Assembly (NCBI RefSeq): GCF_030908245.1
Contig: NZ_JAVFJJ010000001.1
Coordinates: forward strand, 524,018 to 588,017
Source of the DNA: Sinomonas sp. ASV322
Lineage (GTDB): Bacteria; Actinomycetota; Actinomycetes; Actinomycetales; Micrococcaceae
Length of the DNA: 64,000 nucleotides
Direction of reading: 5' to 3'
Of the stretch, positions 37,697 through 45,843 are shown piece after piece (the first letter of the stretch is position 1; every line of letters starts with the position of its first letter). Below the pieces are notes generated by a model that saw only the letters and a program-made list of their open reading frames with translations, was not told the origin of the DNA and did no database searches. Both the position numbers and the translations under genes were made by a program.

Positions 37697-38395
37697 TCAG
37701 GCTCGTGGTCGTCTTGCTGTGAGGATGGCGGCGCTGAGTGCCCAGAGTGCGATCAGAATCGCGAAGAGGGGGACGTAGTTGACGAAGGAGTGCATGACGT
37801 CGATCGGGACCAGCACTCCGGTCAGCGGCACGAAGGCGGAGAAGATTCCGAAGCCGAGTCCGCCCGCGACTCCGATCACCGCGGTCGCCGAATTGCCCAG
37901 CACGTGGGCCCGACCTAGCGACCATGCGACGACAGCGAGGCAAAGGGACCACACCGCGTCGCCGGATTCGACGATGTCCTTGACCCACAGTGCCCATCCT
38001 TCGTGGGAGTCGGCGACGCTGGGGCGGCCGATCGGGAGGACGAGGTGGATGGCCATCGCGGCGACGCAGACCCAGGCGATGGGGGTCACGACCCTGAGCA
38101 GCCGTCGAACGGACGAGGGGAGGTTCCCGAGCCTCGATGTGGCACGGAGGCACAGGCCGAAGGAGACGAAAGCGAGCAGCAGCAGGAGGTGGGCTGGCCA
38201 CCAGGCCTCCTGACCGGTTTGGACGTAGGCGACCTCCGCCATCGTGTGGGCGTCGGGTGCGTGCGGATGGAGTCCGGCACCCACGAGGTACAGCGGTCCT
38301 GCCGCCGCCAACAGGAGTGCGATTCGAGATGTCGAGCGGCGAACGCTGCGGTCGAGATTTTCGACCTCGTCGGCCTTGCGGATGGCGTCGGTCAT
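37697..38395 (-). CDS. Multi-pass membrane protein of unknown function
   Basis: A 232-residue protein with about six hydrophobic segments (residues about 27-45, 68-88, 105-125, 145-165, 172-192, 203-225). The start is ATG 38395 after a GGAGGCGG site. No motif points to a transport or enzymatic role. It is divergent from a TetR gene, and overlapping palindromes lie in the 60-base gap, so it is probably the regulated target of that TetR. The layout resembles many TetR-controlled membrane proteins. Confidence 0.75.
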   Translation of the reverse strand: MTDAIRKADEVENLDRSVRRSTSRIALLLAAAGPLYLVGAGLHPHAPDAHTMAEVAYVQTGQEAWWPAHLLLLLAFVSFGLCLRATSRLGNLPSSVRRLLRVVTPIAWVCVAAMAIHLVLPIGRPSVADSHEGWALWVKDIVESGDAVWSLCLAVVAWSLGRAHVLGNSATAVIGVAGGLGFGIFSAFVPLTGVLVPIDVMHSFVNYVPLFAILIALWALSAAILTARRPRA

Positions 38396-38414
38396 GTTCC
38401 GCCTCCATTTTAGT

Positions 38415-38439
38415 TGATATCGAATCAATCTAATTGATA
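38415..38439. promoter_or_regulatory. Overlapping palindromes, probable TetR operator
   Basis: TTGAT-ATCGA-ATCAA (38415-38429) overlaps the perfect palindrome ATCAAT-CTA-ATTGAT (38425-38439). The stretch is unusually AT-rich for this genome and lies between the divergent membrane-protein gene and the TetR gene, where it could control both. Confidence 0.55.
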
Positions 38440-38455
38440 GGTGTACAACTGTCCT

Positions 38456-39112
38456 ATGGCGCAAGTCAAGAGGTCCTACCGATCCCCGATCCGCGAGCAG
38501 CAGGCGGCACTGACGCGCGCCCGCATCGTCGAAGCGGCCGCCGCGGAGTTCTCCGAGCGAGGCTGGTCGGCCACGACGCTGGCCGGCATCGCCGAACGTG
38601 CCGGGGTCACCCCTCAAGCGGTCCATCTCGCCGTGGGCGCGAAGCCGGCGCTCTTACGCCGCGCGATCGAAACCACCGTCTCCGACGGAGAGGGAGGCCG
38701 CCTCGTCGATTCTGGCCAACTCAGCGCGGTGCTCGGGGCCAACACCGGTATCGACGACCAGCTGGCCGCCCTCGCTCGCGCTCACCGACAGATTTACGAG
38801 CGCGCGGCCCCGCTGTTCGCAGCTCTCGAAGAAGCGGCAGCCGCGGACCCTGATGCCGCTGAGCTGCTTCGCCTCGGGGGTGACCGTCGTCTGGCCGACA
38901 TGCGTCGAATCGCACGGCGGTTCCTGCCCAATGGTTCACGCAGCGCGATCGCGACGGCCGCCGACGAGCTTTGGGTTCTGGGCGGGCAGCGTGTCTACCT
39001 CGAATTCGTCCACCGTCGCGGGTGGTCCTCCCGGCGGTACGAGGCCTGGCTGGCCCGCCAACTCAGAGCAGCCTTCTCCTCCGAGCAGGACGCGCCTCCG
39101 CCAAGCGACTAG
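38456..39112 (+). CDS. TetR/AcrR family transcriptional regulator
   Basis: A 218-residue regulator. The N-terminal helix-turn-helix is clear: ALTRARIVEAAAAEFSERGW, then TTLAGIAERAGVTPQAVHLA (about residues 45-64). The C-terminal ligand domain is mostly helical and Ala-rich, without recognisable ligand motifs. ATG 38456 (MAQVKRSYRSP) is chosen; GTG 38441 would add five residues. It is divergent from the membrane-protein gene. The stop codon overlaps the end of a small minus-strand gene. Confidence 0.9.
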   Translation: MAQVKRSYRSPIREQQAALTRARIVEAAAAEFSERGWSATTLAGIAERAGVTPQAVHLAVGAKPALLRRAIETTVSDGEGGRLVDSGQLSAVLGANTGIDDQLAALARAHRQIYERAAPLFAALEEAAAADPDAAELLRLGGDRRLADMRRIARRFLPNGSRSAIATAADELWVLGGQRVYLEFVHRRGWSSRRYEAWLARQLRAAFSSEQDAPPPSD

Positions 39113-39288
39113 GCGATGTCCTCGAAGAGGCCCACCGTGAACGTGTCCGGACCGCTGCGGACCACCTTGACCCGATCCTTCGGGGTATTCGTCTTGGCCG
39201 AGACGTGGACCACGGCGGCGTCAAGCGTGTGGTCGAGGGTTGCGGGATCCCAGATCTTGAGAGTCAGGGCGTGCGATTCAAAGCTCAT
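39109..39288 (-). CDS. Small hypothetical protein (59 residues)
   Basis: Begins MSFESHALTLKIWDP and ends FTVGLFEDIA. Codons use G or C at the third position as in neighbouring genes, and an AGAAGG site lies 9-10 bases upstream of the ATG, so it looks genuine. It is soluble, with two basic stretches (AKTNTPKDRVKVVRSG) in the middle. Its stop codon overlaps the tetR stop convergently by four bases. Function unknown. Confidence 0.6.
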   Translation of the reverse strand: MSFESHALTLKIWDPATLDHTLDAAVVHVSAKTNTPKDRVKVVRSGPDTFTVGLFEDIA

Positions 39289-39291
39289 GCG

Positions 39292-39558
39292 TCATTGCCT
39301 TCTTTGATCATCGGTCGAAATGCGGGGTTCAATTCGCGGCGCATTTGCTGCGAAATCAATGAACGCCCAAGGCGCCGCCTCGCCGGTGAGGAGGGCCTTT
39401 TCCACGGTACCGGACCCCAATTGGCGAGTGGCATAAATGTGAGTGAAGGCACAGTCACGCTCCGATGACGCCGACCGCGCAACGGCGCCGTTCCAGGTCA
39501 CGAGCGGGAACGCATCCGTGATCTGGAGGGCGCCCCATGAACCCCATCCCGAGACCAT
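39292..39558 (-). CDS. Possible small hypothetical protein (88 residues)
   Basis: An open frame ending four bases upstream of the 59-residue gene on the same strand. The first half has the codon bias of a real gene (TDAFPLVTWNGAVARS), the second half less so. The start is uncertain, since no ribosome site precedes ATG 39558. It includes AFIDFAANAPRIEPRIS. It may be a gene, or the decayed 3' part of one. Nothing else is evident in 39559-39676. Confidence 0.35.
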   Translation of the reverse strand: MVSGWGSWGALQITDAFPLVTWNGAVARSASSERDCAFTHIYATRQLGSGTVEKALLTGEAAPWAFIDFAANAPRIEPRISTDDQRRQ

Positions 39559-39676
39559 GCATACGGTTGGGGAGCAATACGCCTCTGACCCGCTCCCGAC
39601 GGCTCGGGCCGATCTACGATCAGCTCATCCATCAGCGCCGACGCACCCAGCAGAGGCCTTAACACCTGGATCAGCC

Positions 39677-40243
39677 ATGAAAAAGATCGCCGCGGCCGTT
39701 GGCGCCGCACTCCTCGCTTTCGGCCTCGGGGCACCCGTGGCCAACGCTGCAACCCCTGCGTCCAGCCCGAGCGCGACGTCGGCCACCTGCGCCGCACACT
39801 GGAGCTCGCTCCCAAAGTCCATCCCGACCCTTTCCCAGGCAACCGTAGAGAACGTCCGTGCGGGGCGTCACGGATGCTTCGACCGGCTCGTCATCATCCT
39901 GCACGGCAAGGCCGCAGGCTACAACGTCCGCTACGTGGACCAGGTCCTCGCGCAGGGCAGCGGCAAGCCCGTGCCGCTCCGCGGCGGGGCCTTCCTTGAC
40001 GTCACGGTGACGTCGCCCGCGTTCGACGCCGCCGGTCGCCCGACCTTCGTCCCCGCCAATCCCAGCGAAGTGGTGAATGTCGGCGGGTTCGCGACGTTCC
40101 GCCAAGTCGCATGGGCCGGATCCTTCGAGGGCTACACCAGCCTCGGGCTCGGCGTCAGGGCTCGCCTGCCCTTCCGTGTTTTCATTCTCAACGGGCCCGA
40201 CGGCGGCTCACGGCTCGTGGTCGACGTCGCCCACCGGTGGTAG
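39677..40243 (+). CDS. Secreted AMIN-like domain protein
   Basis: A 188-residue exported protein. The signal peptide is MKKIAAAVGAALLAFGLG with a cleavage site near ANA-ATPAS (about residue 28). The mature part has two Cys (TCAAHWSS and HGCFDRL) likely to form a disulfide. Beta-strand blocks are FDRLVIILHGKAAGYNVRYV, VVNVGGFATFRQVAWAGSFEG and the end DGGSRLVVDVAHRW. This matches the actinobacterial AMIN-like (lipo)protein family, by analogy with cell-envelope-targeting AMIN domains. There is no lipobox. Partner unknown. Confidence 0.8.
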   Translation: MKKIAAAVGAALLAFGLGAPVANAATPASSPSATSATCAAHWSSLPKSIPTLSQATVENVRAGRHGCFDRLVIILHGKAAGYNVRYVDQVLAQGSGKPVPLRGGAFLDVTVTSPAFDAAGRPTFVPANPSEVVNVGGFATFRQVAWAGSFEGYTSLGLGVRARLPFRVFILNGPDGGSRLVVDVAHRW

Positions 40244-40328
40244 AGACCGCCCTCGGTGCGGCGCAGCGGACCGGGCCCGTCCTCGGCAGATGCGTCGCGT
40301 CGTCGTCCTTCAAACGTGCCGCGCAGGC

Positions 40329-40955
40329 TCAGCCGAGCCGGGCGACAATCGTGTAGGTGCACGGAATCCGCTCGCTATCCTCGCCGGGCCAGGCGAATCC
40401 CCCCTCGGTCTCGACCATGCGCGGACTGAGCGCGTACAGCGCAGGGTGGCCGTCCCGGATCAAGAACGTCCCGCCAGGCCGCAGAAGCTGAACGATCTGG
40501 CGCGCCCAGCGGTCGAGGTCCGGGAGCCATACGATCGTTCCGATGCTCGTGTACACGAGGTCGAAATCGCCGGTGACGGCTGCCCGCGCGTCGAGCACGT
40601 CGCTCTCGACCCACGTTGCGCACAGTCCCAATCGCTCGGCGAGGCGGGCCGCGGATGCGAGCGCAGCTGAGGAGAAGTCGACGCCCGTCACGCGGGCGCC
40701 GGCCCGTGCCAGGGAAAGAGTATCCGTGCCGATGTGGCATTGGAGGTGGCACACGTCGAGGCCTGAGACGCTTCCGTCCGGCACAAAGGGCGACAGCGCG
40801 GCCAGATCGCGACGGACGACCCGGCTCAGGTAGCTCGGGTCGTCGAACGCATCGACGCCGTACGCCTCCTCATGCAGCGGCACGCGGTCATCCCAGTTGT
40901 CGCGATTACTCGCACGCGCCGATTCCCAGTCAATCTCGACGAGACGTTCGCCCAT
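40329..40955 (-). CDS. Class I SAM-dependent methyltransferase
   Basis: A 208-residue enzyme of the UbiG/MenG-like type. Motif I is a variant: GLDVCHLQCHIGTDTLSLA; it is followed by GARVTGVDFSSAALASA (acidic ribose-binding Asp), FDLVYTSIGTIVWLPDLDRW and LLRPGGTFLIRDGHPALYAL. Related proteins of this subgroup usually run to about 260-270 residues; here the reading ends shortly after RIPCTYTIVARLG, so a C-terminal shortening is possible. Acceptor unknown. It is convergent with the AMIN-like gene. Confidence 0.82.
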   Translation of the reverse strand: MGERLVEIDWESARASNRDNWDDRVPLHEEAYGVDAFDDPSYLSRVVRRDLAALSPFVPDGSVSGLDVCHLQCHIGTDTLSLARAGARVTGVDFSSAALASAARLAERLGLCATWVESDVLDARAAVTGDFDLVYTSIGTIVWLPDLDRWARQIVQLLRPGGTFLIRDGHPALYALSPRMVETEGGFAWPGEDSERIPCTYTIVARLG

Positions 40956-40993
40956 GATGGCGAGTGTAGGCGCAGGGCGCCGTCATGCCTGCG

Positions 40994-41242
40994 TCATGCG
41001 CTCGCTGTGAGGTGGCGGGGCGGCTGGATCCGCGCAGCGCGCTGGCGGGACTCGATATTGACGACGACGACGGCGGGGGCGGGCGCTCGCCTGAGACGGC
41101 GGCGGCCGTACACGACGGCCGAGAGGACCAGCGCGGAAATGCAGGTGATGGCGCCGAGGACCGCAAGCACGAGCGCCGCGAACGCCGCGGTTGTGAAGAA
41201 GACAGCTGTGTCGACCAGATCGCTTGTCACCATGAGGCTCAT
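40994..41242 (-). CDS. Small membrane protein of unknown function
   Basis: An 82-residue protein (ATG 41242; ATG 41233 also possible) with one long hydrophobic stretch, residues about 13-45 (AVFFTTAAFAALVLAVLGA, then ITCISALVLSAVVY), followed by a basic RRRLRR segment and a charged tail. Codon bias matches real genes here. It lies 89 bases downstream of the IclR gene on the same strand. Nothing indicates its role. Confidence 0.55.
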   Translation of the reverse strand: MSLMVTSDLVDTAVFFTTAAFAALVLAVLGAITCISALVLSAVVYGRRRLRRAPAPAVVVVNIESRQRAARIQPPRHLTASA

Positions 41243-41331
41243 CCCTATTCTGCGGACCGATGTGATCCGCCCACTGCAGGATGAGACCGTGCTGAGGCTC
41301 CGGTATGACGCGAGTACCGCGAATTCGCGAA

Positions 41332-42096
41332 TCACGCGATGCGACGGGCCGGCGCCGCGATCTGTGCCGCGATGGTCCGCACCGCCTTCCCATACCGCTC
41401 CAACGCTGCGTCGTCGGGGCGTGCCGCGATGAGCGAGACTCCGACTGCGAACCGCGGGGCCGAACCAACTTCGGGGACGGCTGCGGCGACCCCGACCACG
41501 GCGGGATGCACCTCGCCGATGTCGACCGCGTAGCCCCGTTCCCGCACGGCGCCGAGCTGCCGGATCAGCTCGTCGACCGTGCGAACGCTTCTGGCCGTCC
41601 CGGGCCCAAGGTCGCCCGAGGCTCCAAATCGCGCCCGCACGGACGGTTCGCCGAGCGACGCCAGCAGGGCCTTGCCGACGGCGGTGAGGGCCGCCGGGAA
41701 ACGATCGCCGATGCGGGCTGAAAGATGCAGAGGGGAACGCCCCTCGTGCCGCGCCACGTACAGCACGTCCGTTCCGTCCATGATGGCCACTTGAACGAGC
41801 TCGCGGGAAAGCAGGGGCGATTCGGCGCACGCGCGGTAGAACTCCCGGATCTGGTCGAACGATGAAAGATATGCCCCGCCGAACTCGACGAGTCGCCGGC
41901 CAAGCTGATAGCCGCCGTCCCGGCGCTGGATGAGGCCCCCGTCCTCCAATGCGCTGCAGATGTTCCGAGTCGACGAACGAGCGGCCCCGATCCCGCGGGC
42001 GATGTCGGTCAAGGACACGGGCGCGGCGCTGTGTCCGGCAAGGAACTCGAGCACTTCGATGGCTCGGCTGACGGCGGGCGCTGCGCTGGTGGGCAT
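41332..42096 (-). CDS. IclR family transcriptional regulator
   Basis: A 254-residue regulator. Winged-helix domain: SRAIEVLEFLAG, VSLTDIARGIGAARSSTRNI, LIQRRDGGYQLGRRLVEFG. The effector-binding IclR domain has VQVAIMDGTDVLYVARHEG, GDRFPAALTAVGKALLASLG and YAVDIGEVHPAVVGVAAAV. ATG 42096 has AAAGGAG upstream; a longer reading is unlikely. It is divergent from the aminotransferase/aldolase genes, which suggests it controls them. Ligand unknown, probably a carboxylic acid. Confidence 0.92.
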   Translation of the reverse strand: MPTSAAPAVSRAIEVLEFLAGHSAAPVSLTDIARGIGAARSSTRNICSALEDGGLIQRRDGGYQLGRRLVEFGGAYLSSFDQIREFYRACAESPLLSRELVQVAIMDGTDVLYVARHEGRSPLHLSARIGDRFPAALTAVGKALLASLGEPSVRARFGASGDLGPGTARSVRTVDELIRQLGAVRERGYAVDIGEVHPAVVGVAAAVPEVGSAPRFAVGVSLIAARPDDAALERYGKAVRTIAAQIAAPARRIA

Positions 42097-42202
42097 ATCA
42101 GCAAGCTCCTTTGTGCGAGAGGCCCCGAAAGCATATGTACCGAATATTCCCCGAAAGGAGAATGGAATCGCATCGATCATACGGCGCACCCGGGTTCGAA
42201 GG

Positions 42203-42245
42203 GTCATAAGGCTTTCTTATCCGCCCACCCGATTTACGTCTTATC
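42203..42245 (+). promoter_or_regulatory. Operator/promoter block of the aminotransferase operon (third, weaker copy of shared motif)
   Basis: GTCATAAG-GCTTT-CTTATCC, then GTCTT at 42238-42242. The same elements at the same spacing occur at 45671-45714 and 49913-49956. ATAAG-GCTTT-CTTAT (42206-42220) is a perfect 15-bp palindrome that contains the T-N11-A pattern of LysR-type sites. TCTTATC also recurs at 42239 and 42259. Confidence 0.5.
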
Positions 42246-42312
42246 CGTTGGACTGATTTCTTATCTACGCTCACTAGGAGTCGATACTTTCGCCCACGCT
42301 TTTGGAGGAGAC

Positions 42313-43521
42313 ATGTCCGTGTATCAGCCGGCCGCGCGAGTGACCCGGATCAGGGAATCAGCGAGCGTTCTTGCGGCCGCGCGCGTCCGTGAGCTCAAGG
42401 CGGAGGGGCGCTCCATCATCGACCTGACCGTCGGGGAGCCGGACTTCGACACTCCCGATCACGTCAAGCTCGCCGCGATCGCCGCCATCAACGCCGGCGA
42501 GACGAAATACACCTCGGTCACGGGCACCCCCGCGCTCCGCACGGCCATCCTGGCTCACGTCGAAAAGCGGCTCGGCCTGAGCTACGGCCCCCACCAGATC
42601 ACGATCGCCGGCGGTGCGAAACAAGTGATCTTCACGGCCTTCATGGCATCGCTCGACGACGGGGACGAGGTCATCATTCCGGCCCCGTACTGGGTCTCCT
42701 ACCCCGACATGGTGCTGGCCAACGACGGCACACCGGTCATCGTCCCGTGCGGAGACGAGGTTGGATTCAAGCTCACCCCGACGGCGTTGTCCGCAGCGAT
42801 CACGCCAGCGACGAAGTGGGTCATCCTCAACACCCCGTCGAATCCGACCGGTGTGGTCTACACGCGCGCCGAGCTCGAGGCCCTCGCCGCGGTGCTGCTC
42901 GACAACCCTCACGTGAACGTGCTCACCGATGAGATCTACGACGAGATCTACTTCGGCCCTGGGCGCATGACCAACCTCGTCGCGGCCGCTCCCGCGCTCC
43001 GCGACCGCGTCCTCGTCGTCAACGGCGTTTCGAAGGCGTACGCGATGACCGGCTGGCGGCTCGGCTACGCCGTCGGCCCGGAGGGTCTCGTGGCCTCGAT
43101 CAACAAGCTCCAGTCGCAGATCTCTTCCTGCCCTTCCTCGGTCAGCCAGGCGGCCGCTGCCGCAGCACTCGCGGGCGATCAGAGGTTCGTTGCCGAGTGT
43201 GTCGACGCATATCGCATCCGGCGCGACGTCGCGGTCGCGGGCCTCAACTCCATCGAGGGACTCTCATGCAGCTCCCCCGACGGGGCGTTCTACGCCTATG
43301 TGAACTGCGCGGGCGCCATCGGAAAGACGACGCCGAGCGGCGCGCTGATCTCCGACGACGTGGATTTCACGGCCTACCTGCTCGAAGCAGCGTCGGTCGC
43401 CGTCATTCCTGGTTCGGCCTACGGCCTGGGCCCCTACTTCCGCATTTCGTTCGCGACATCCCTCGACACCATCAATTCTGGTGTGGAAGCCATCGACAAA
43501 GCCGTCCGCGCCCTCAACTGA
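42313..43521 (+). CDS. Class I PLP-dependent aminotransferase (AspC-like)
   Basis: A 402-residue fold-type I aminotransferase. The start is ATG 42313, right after GGAGGAG. Visible are LTVGEPDFDTPDHV, the cofactor-phosphate segment TIAGGAKQVIFTAFMA, substrate-lid PAPYWVSYPDM, NTPSNPTGVVYTRAEL, DEIYDEIYF (Asp and Tyr), VVNGVSKAYAMTGWRLGY (the Lys that binds PLP) and PYFRISFATSL (substrate Arg). It resembles bacterial aspartate aminotransferase subgroup I-gamma. It is followed 14 bases later by an aldolase gene, so its 2-oxo acid product may be the aldolase substrate. Confidence 0.92.
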   Translation: MSVYQPAARVTRIRESASVLAAARVRELKAEGRSIIDLTVGEPDFDTPDHVKLAAIAAINAGETKYTSVTGTPALRTAILAHVEKRLGLSYGPHQITIAGGAKQVIFTAFMASLDDGDEVIIPAPYWVSYPDMVLANDGTPVIVPCGDEVGFKLTPTALSAAITPATKWVILNTPSNPTGVVYTRAELEALAAVLLDNPHVNVLTDEIYDEIYFGPGRMTNLVAAAPALRDRVLVVNGVSKAYAMTGWRLGYAVGPEGLVASINKLQSQISSCPSSVSQAAAAAALAGDQRFVAECVDAYRIRRDVAVAGLNSIEGLSCSSPDGAFYAYVNCAGAIGKTTPSGALISDDVDFTAYLLEAASVAVIPGSAYGLGPYFRISFATSLDTINSGVEAIDKAVRALN

Positions 43522-43535
43522 AAACGGAATACACC

Positions 43536-44219
43536 ATGAAACCCATGATTCACGTCAAGACGAAGTTCGAGCGCCCCTCCGAGGAGGTCGTGGAGCGCCT
43601 CGCCAAGTTCTCGTCGGCCACGATCCACGAGGCGCAGGGCCGAAAGGGCGCGCTCAGTTCGCGCATCAAGCCGATCGACCGTTCGATGTCCTTCTGCGGC
43701 CCTGCAGTCACGGTCCGCTGCGCACCCCGCGACAACCTCATGCTCCAGGTGGGGATTCACTATGCCCAAGCCGGTGACGTTGTTCTCGTGGGCGCGGGCG
43801 AATTCACGGAGGCCGGCACGTTCGGCGATGTCTTGGGCAACGCGATGAAGGCCAAGGGCATCGCCGCGATGGTCACCGACTCCGGGGTCCGCGACACGCA
43901 GGATCTCATCGCACTCGGCCTCCCGGTGTTCTCAGGCAGCATCTCCATCAAGGGCACGGTCAAGGAAACCCTCGGGCCGATCAACCATCCCCTCGTCATC
44001 GGCGACGAGATCATCTTCCCCGGGGACATTGTTCGCGGTGACGCCGACGGCGTCGTCGTCGTGAGGCGTGAAGAGGCCGAGGAGGTCATCGACCTGTGCC
44101 AGGCCCGCGTCGACCACGAGAACGAGCTCATCAAGCTCTACCACGCCGGCGGAACCACGATCGAGCTGTGCCAGCTCACCGATGTCCTCAAGGCGAAGGG
44201 CCTCCTCGTCGAAGAATAG
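43536..44219 (+). CDS. RraA-like 4-hydroxy-2-oxoglutarate-type aldolase / oxaloacetate decarboxylase
   Basis: A 227-residue protein of the RraA/HMG aldolase superfamily, class II (divalent metal) pyruvate aldolases that split 4-hydroxy-4-methyl- or 4-carboxy-4-hydroxy-2-oxo acids and decarboxylate oxaloacetate. The signature G-D-x3-G...D-x3-R-D is present as FGDVLGNAMKAKG and MVTDSGVRDTQDL. FCGPAVTVRCAPRDNLMLQ, GDEIIFPGDIVRGDADGVVV and the long C-terminal helix also fit the aldolase branch rather than the RNase E regulator RraA. It sits 14 bases after the aminotransferase and ends at a strong terminator. Confidence 0.88.
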   Translation: MKPMIHVKTKFERPSEEVVERLAKFSSATIHEAQGRKGALSSRIKPIDRSMSFCGPAVTVRCAPRDNLMLQVGIHYAQAGDVVLVGAGEFTEAGTFGDVLGNAMKAKGIAAMVTDSGVRDTQDLIALGLPVFSGSISIKGTVKETLGPINHPLVIGDEIIFPGDIVRGDADGVVVVRREEAEEVIDLCQARVDHENELIKLYHAGGTTIELCQLTDVLKAKGLLVEE

Positions 44220-44232
44220 GTCGATATTGCAC

Positions 44233-44280
44233 GGAGAGAGGGAGCCCTGCTTCGGCAGGGCTCCCTCTCTCCGGTGTTTT
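44233..44280 (+). terminator. Rho-independent terminator after the aldolase gene
   Basis: A perfect 18-bp stem (44233-44250 with 44255-44272), a TTCG tetraloop, and GGTGTTTT to 44280. It is the best-formed terminator in the window and marks the end of the aminotransferase-aldolase operon. It could also end the small minus-strand gene at 44309-44536. Confidence 0.95.
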
Positions 44281-44308
44281 CACATCATGCGCAAAGGTCG
44301 GCGGCCTG

Positions 44309-44536
44309 TCACCATCGAGCGCTATCGGCCGGGCGGGCGCCGGTGGCCACAAGTATCCACTCGGCAGTTCCGCCGAGGTGGGTCGGCATAATGCTTCCCT
44401 CGAAAACGAAAAGCGGCTCGGCGGAGGAATCAACGGGCTGCCAGAGGCCGTTGGCGGGGCAATGCGCTCCGGTTCGGGCAATCATGGCCATGTGGGATTT
44501 CCTCAGGTTCCAGCTCGTCTGGCTGATCTTCTTCAT
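44309..44536 (-). CDS. Small Trp-containing hypothetical protein (75 residues)
   Basis: Starts at ATG 44536 with a CGAGGAAG site seven bases upstream. Begins MKKISQTSWNLRKSHMAM, then TGAHCPANGLWQPV, LFVFEGSIMPTHLG and TAEWILVATG. The CP-x-N/S-G-x-W pattern followed by a strand and MP-x-H is one I associate with small uncharacterised bacterial proteins. It overlaps no other convincing gene and reads toward the terminator. It lies downstream of the LysR gene on the same strand. Confidence 0.55.
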   Translation of the reverse strand: MKKISQTSWNLRKSHMAMIARTGAHCPANGLWQPVDSSAEPLFVFEGSIMPTHLGGTAEWILVATGARPADSARW

Positions 44537-44684
44537 GTCAGGCTTCCTCGACGACGACAGCGTATTCGCAGTCCGATGAATTGATCTGATATTCCGATAA
44601 TAGTCAGGACTGCTCGGCCTGAATAAGATCAAAGTAGGGTGCCGCGATAAGGAAGCCGTATGGATGATCCCGCTCCGCCGACGG

Positions 44685-45614
44685 CTAGGCGGGACCAGTT
44701 CCGTAGCGATCGAGGAGCTGGTTCTTCACCATCTCGCGCACGAGAATCAGCACGGCGGACGCGGCCTCGGACATCGGCTCGTGATCAGCCGTGCACAGGG
44801 CGATCTTGCACTGAAGTGCCGGCTCGACGATGCGGTGCACCTGGAAGTGCTGATCGGGAAACAGCGTGTCTGCGGCGGATCGCGGCAGGATCGTCGCGCC
44901 GAGGTTCGCGCGGAGAAGACGGCCCAGAGAGGGGACCGACTCGACTTCACCTGCGAGCCGCAGAGGGAGACCACGGTCCTGCAGCGCCCCGTCGACAACC
45001 TGTCGGATCGTATGGTTGCTCTCCGGAAGGAAGAGCTCGAATCCCGACACTGTCTCAAGCGTGACCGCGCCGGAAGGATCGGTTTCAAGCTCCACAGCAG
45101 GATTCGCGACCAGATAGAGATCTTCGACGATCATGGTCGTGAACCGCACGCCCCGGATCTCTCCCGGCTCGTAGATCAGCGCCATGTCGAGCTTGCCGTT
45201 CTTGATCGCCTCGCTCAGGACGCCCCCGAAGATCTCGGTGAGATGCAGCAGGATGTCCGGGTAGCGGCGCTTGACTTCGCGGACGATCTTCGGGGCGAGG
45301 CTCGAAGCCATGCTGTAGGGCGCGATCGCGATGGAAACCCGTCCGGAAGGTGCAGCGCCAGACGTCGCGACATCCTGCCGGGCCTCCTCGACGAGCCGCA
45401 GAATCGTCTGCGCGTGGCGGTACAGCGAGTTCCCCGCGGCCGTGGGCTCGACGCCCTGCTTGCTGCGGATGAGGAGTCGCTGCTTGAGCTCCTTTTCGAG
45501 TGCCGAGACCTGCTGGCTGAGGGCGGGCTGGGCAACGTGGAGGGCCGCCGCTGCCTTCGTGATGCTCCCGGAGTCGACAATCTTCACGAAGTACTCGAGC
45601 TTTCGCGTGTCCAC
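44685..45614 (-). CDS. LysR family transcriptional regulator (Nac-like)
   Basis: A 309-residue regulator. The N-terminal HTH is clear: LEYFVKIVDSGSITKAAAAL and HVAQPALSQQVSALEKELKQ. The effector domain has VSIAIAPYSMASSLAP, GGVLSEAIKNGKLDMALIYE and LGRLLRANLGATILP. The start is GTG 45614 after AAAGGCAGGAG. It is divergent from the ABC importer operon. A T-N11-A block at 45671-45714 in the gap is repeated before pxpABC and, more weakly, before the aminotransferase, making this LysR the best candidate regulator of the whole cluster. Confidence 0.93.
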   Translation of the reverse strand: MDTRKLEYFVKIVDSGSITKAAAALHVAQPALSQQVSALEKELKQRLLIRSKQGVEPTAAGNSLYRHAQTILRLVEEARQDVATSGAAPSGRVSIAIAPYSMASSLAPKIVREVKRRYPDILLHLTEIFGGVLSEAIKNGKLDMALIYEPGEIRGVRFTTMIVEDLYLVANPAVELETDPSGAVTLETVSGFELFLPESNHTIRQVVDGALQDRGLPLRLAGEVESVPSLGRLLRANLGATILPRSAADTLFPDQHFQVHRIVEPALQCKIALCTADHEPMSEAASAVLILVREMVKNQLLDRYGTGPA

Positions 45615-45670
45615 GGCTCCTGCCTTTCACTGACTCGCCTGCGGAACGGCACCATCACATGGATGGGCCG

Positions 45671-45714
45671 GTCATAACCGAACCCTATGCCGGGACACAG
45701 AACCGGTCTTTGTG
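45671..45714 (+). promoter_or_regulatory. Shared 44-nt regulatory block, copy upstream of the ABC importer
   Basis: GTCATAAC-N5-CCTATGCCGGGACAC-N6-GGTCTTTGTG. It matches the block at 49913-49956 at 33 of 44 positions with identical spacing. ATA-N9-TAT inside gives the LysR T-N11-A half-sites. It lies 57 bases upstream of the LysR gene and 130 bases before the binding-protein gene. Confidence 0.7.
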
Positions 45715-45843
45715 TGACGTGCGCCTCAGTCGCTAATTTGAAGTTCCAGCCCCCGCCAGTTCGCACTCAAATCGGTGGTTGCGAATAAATGCTATCCGTT
45801 CCCACCCGATTCCCGGAACATTGTTCACCAAGAAAGAGGCACC

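Noticed and set aside
44484..44579. A 31-codon plus-strand membrane peptide (MAMWDFLRFQLVWLIFFMSG)
   Set aside because: It is antisense to the better-supported 75-residue minus-strand gene and lacks a ribosome site.
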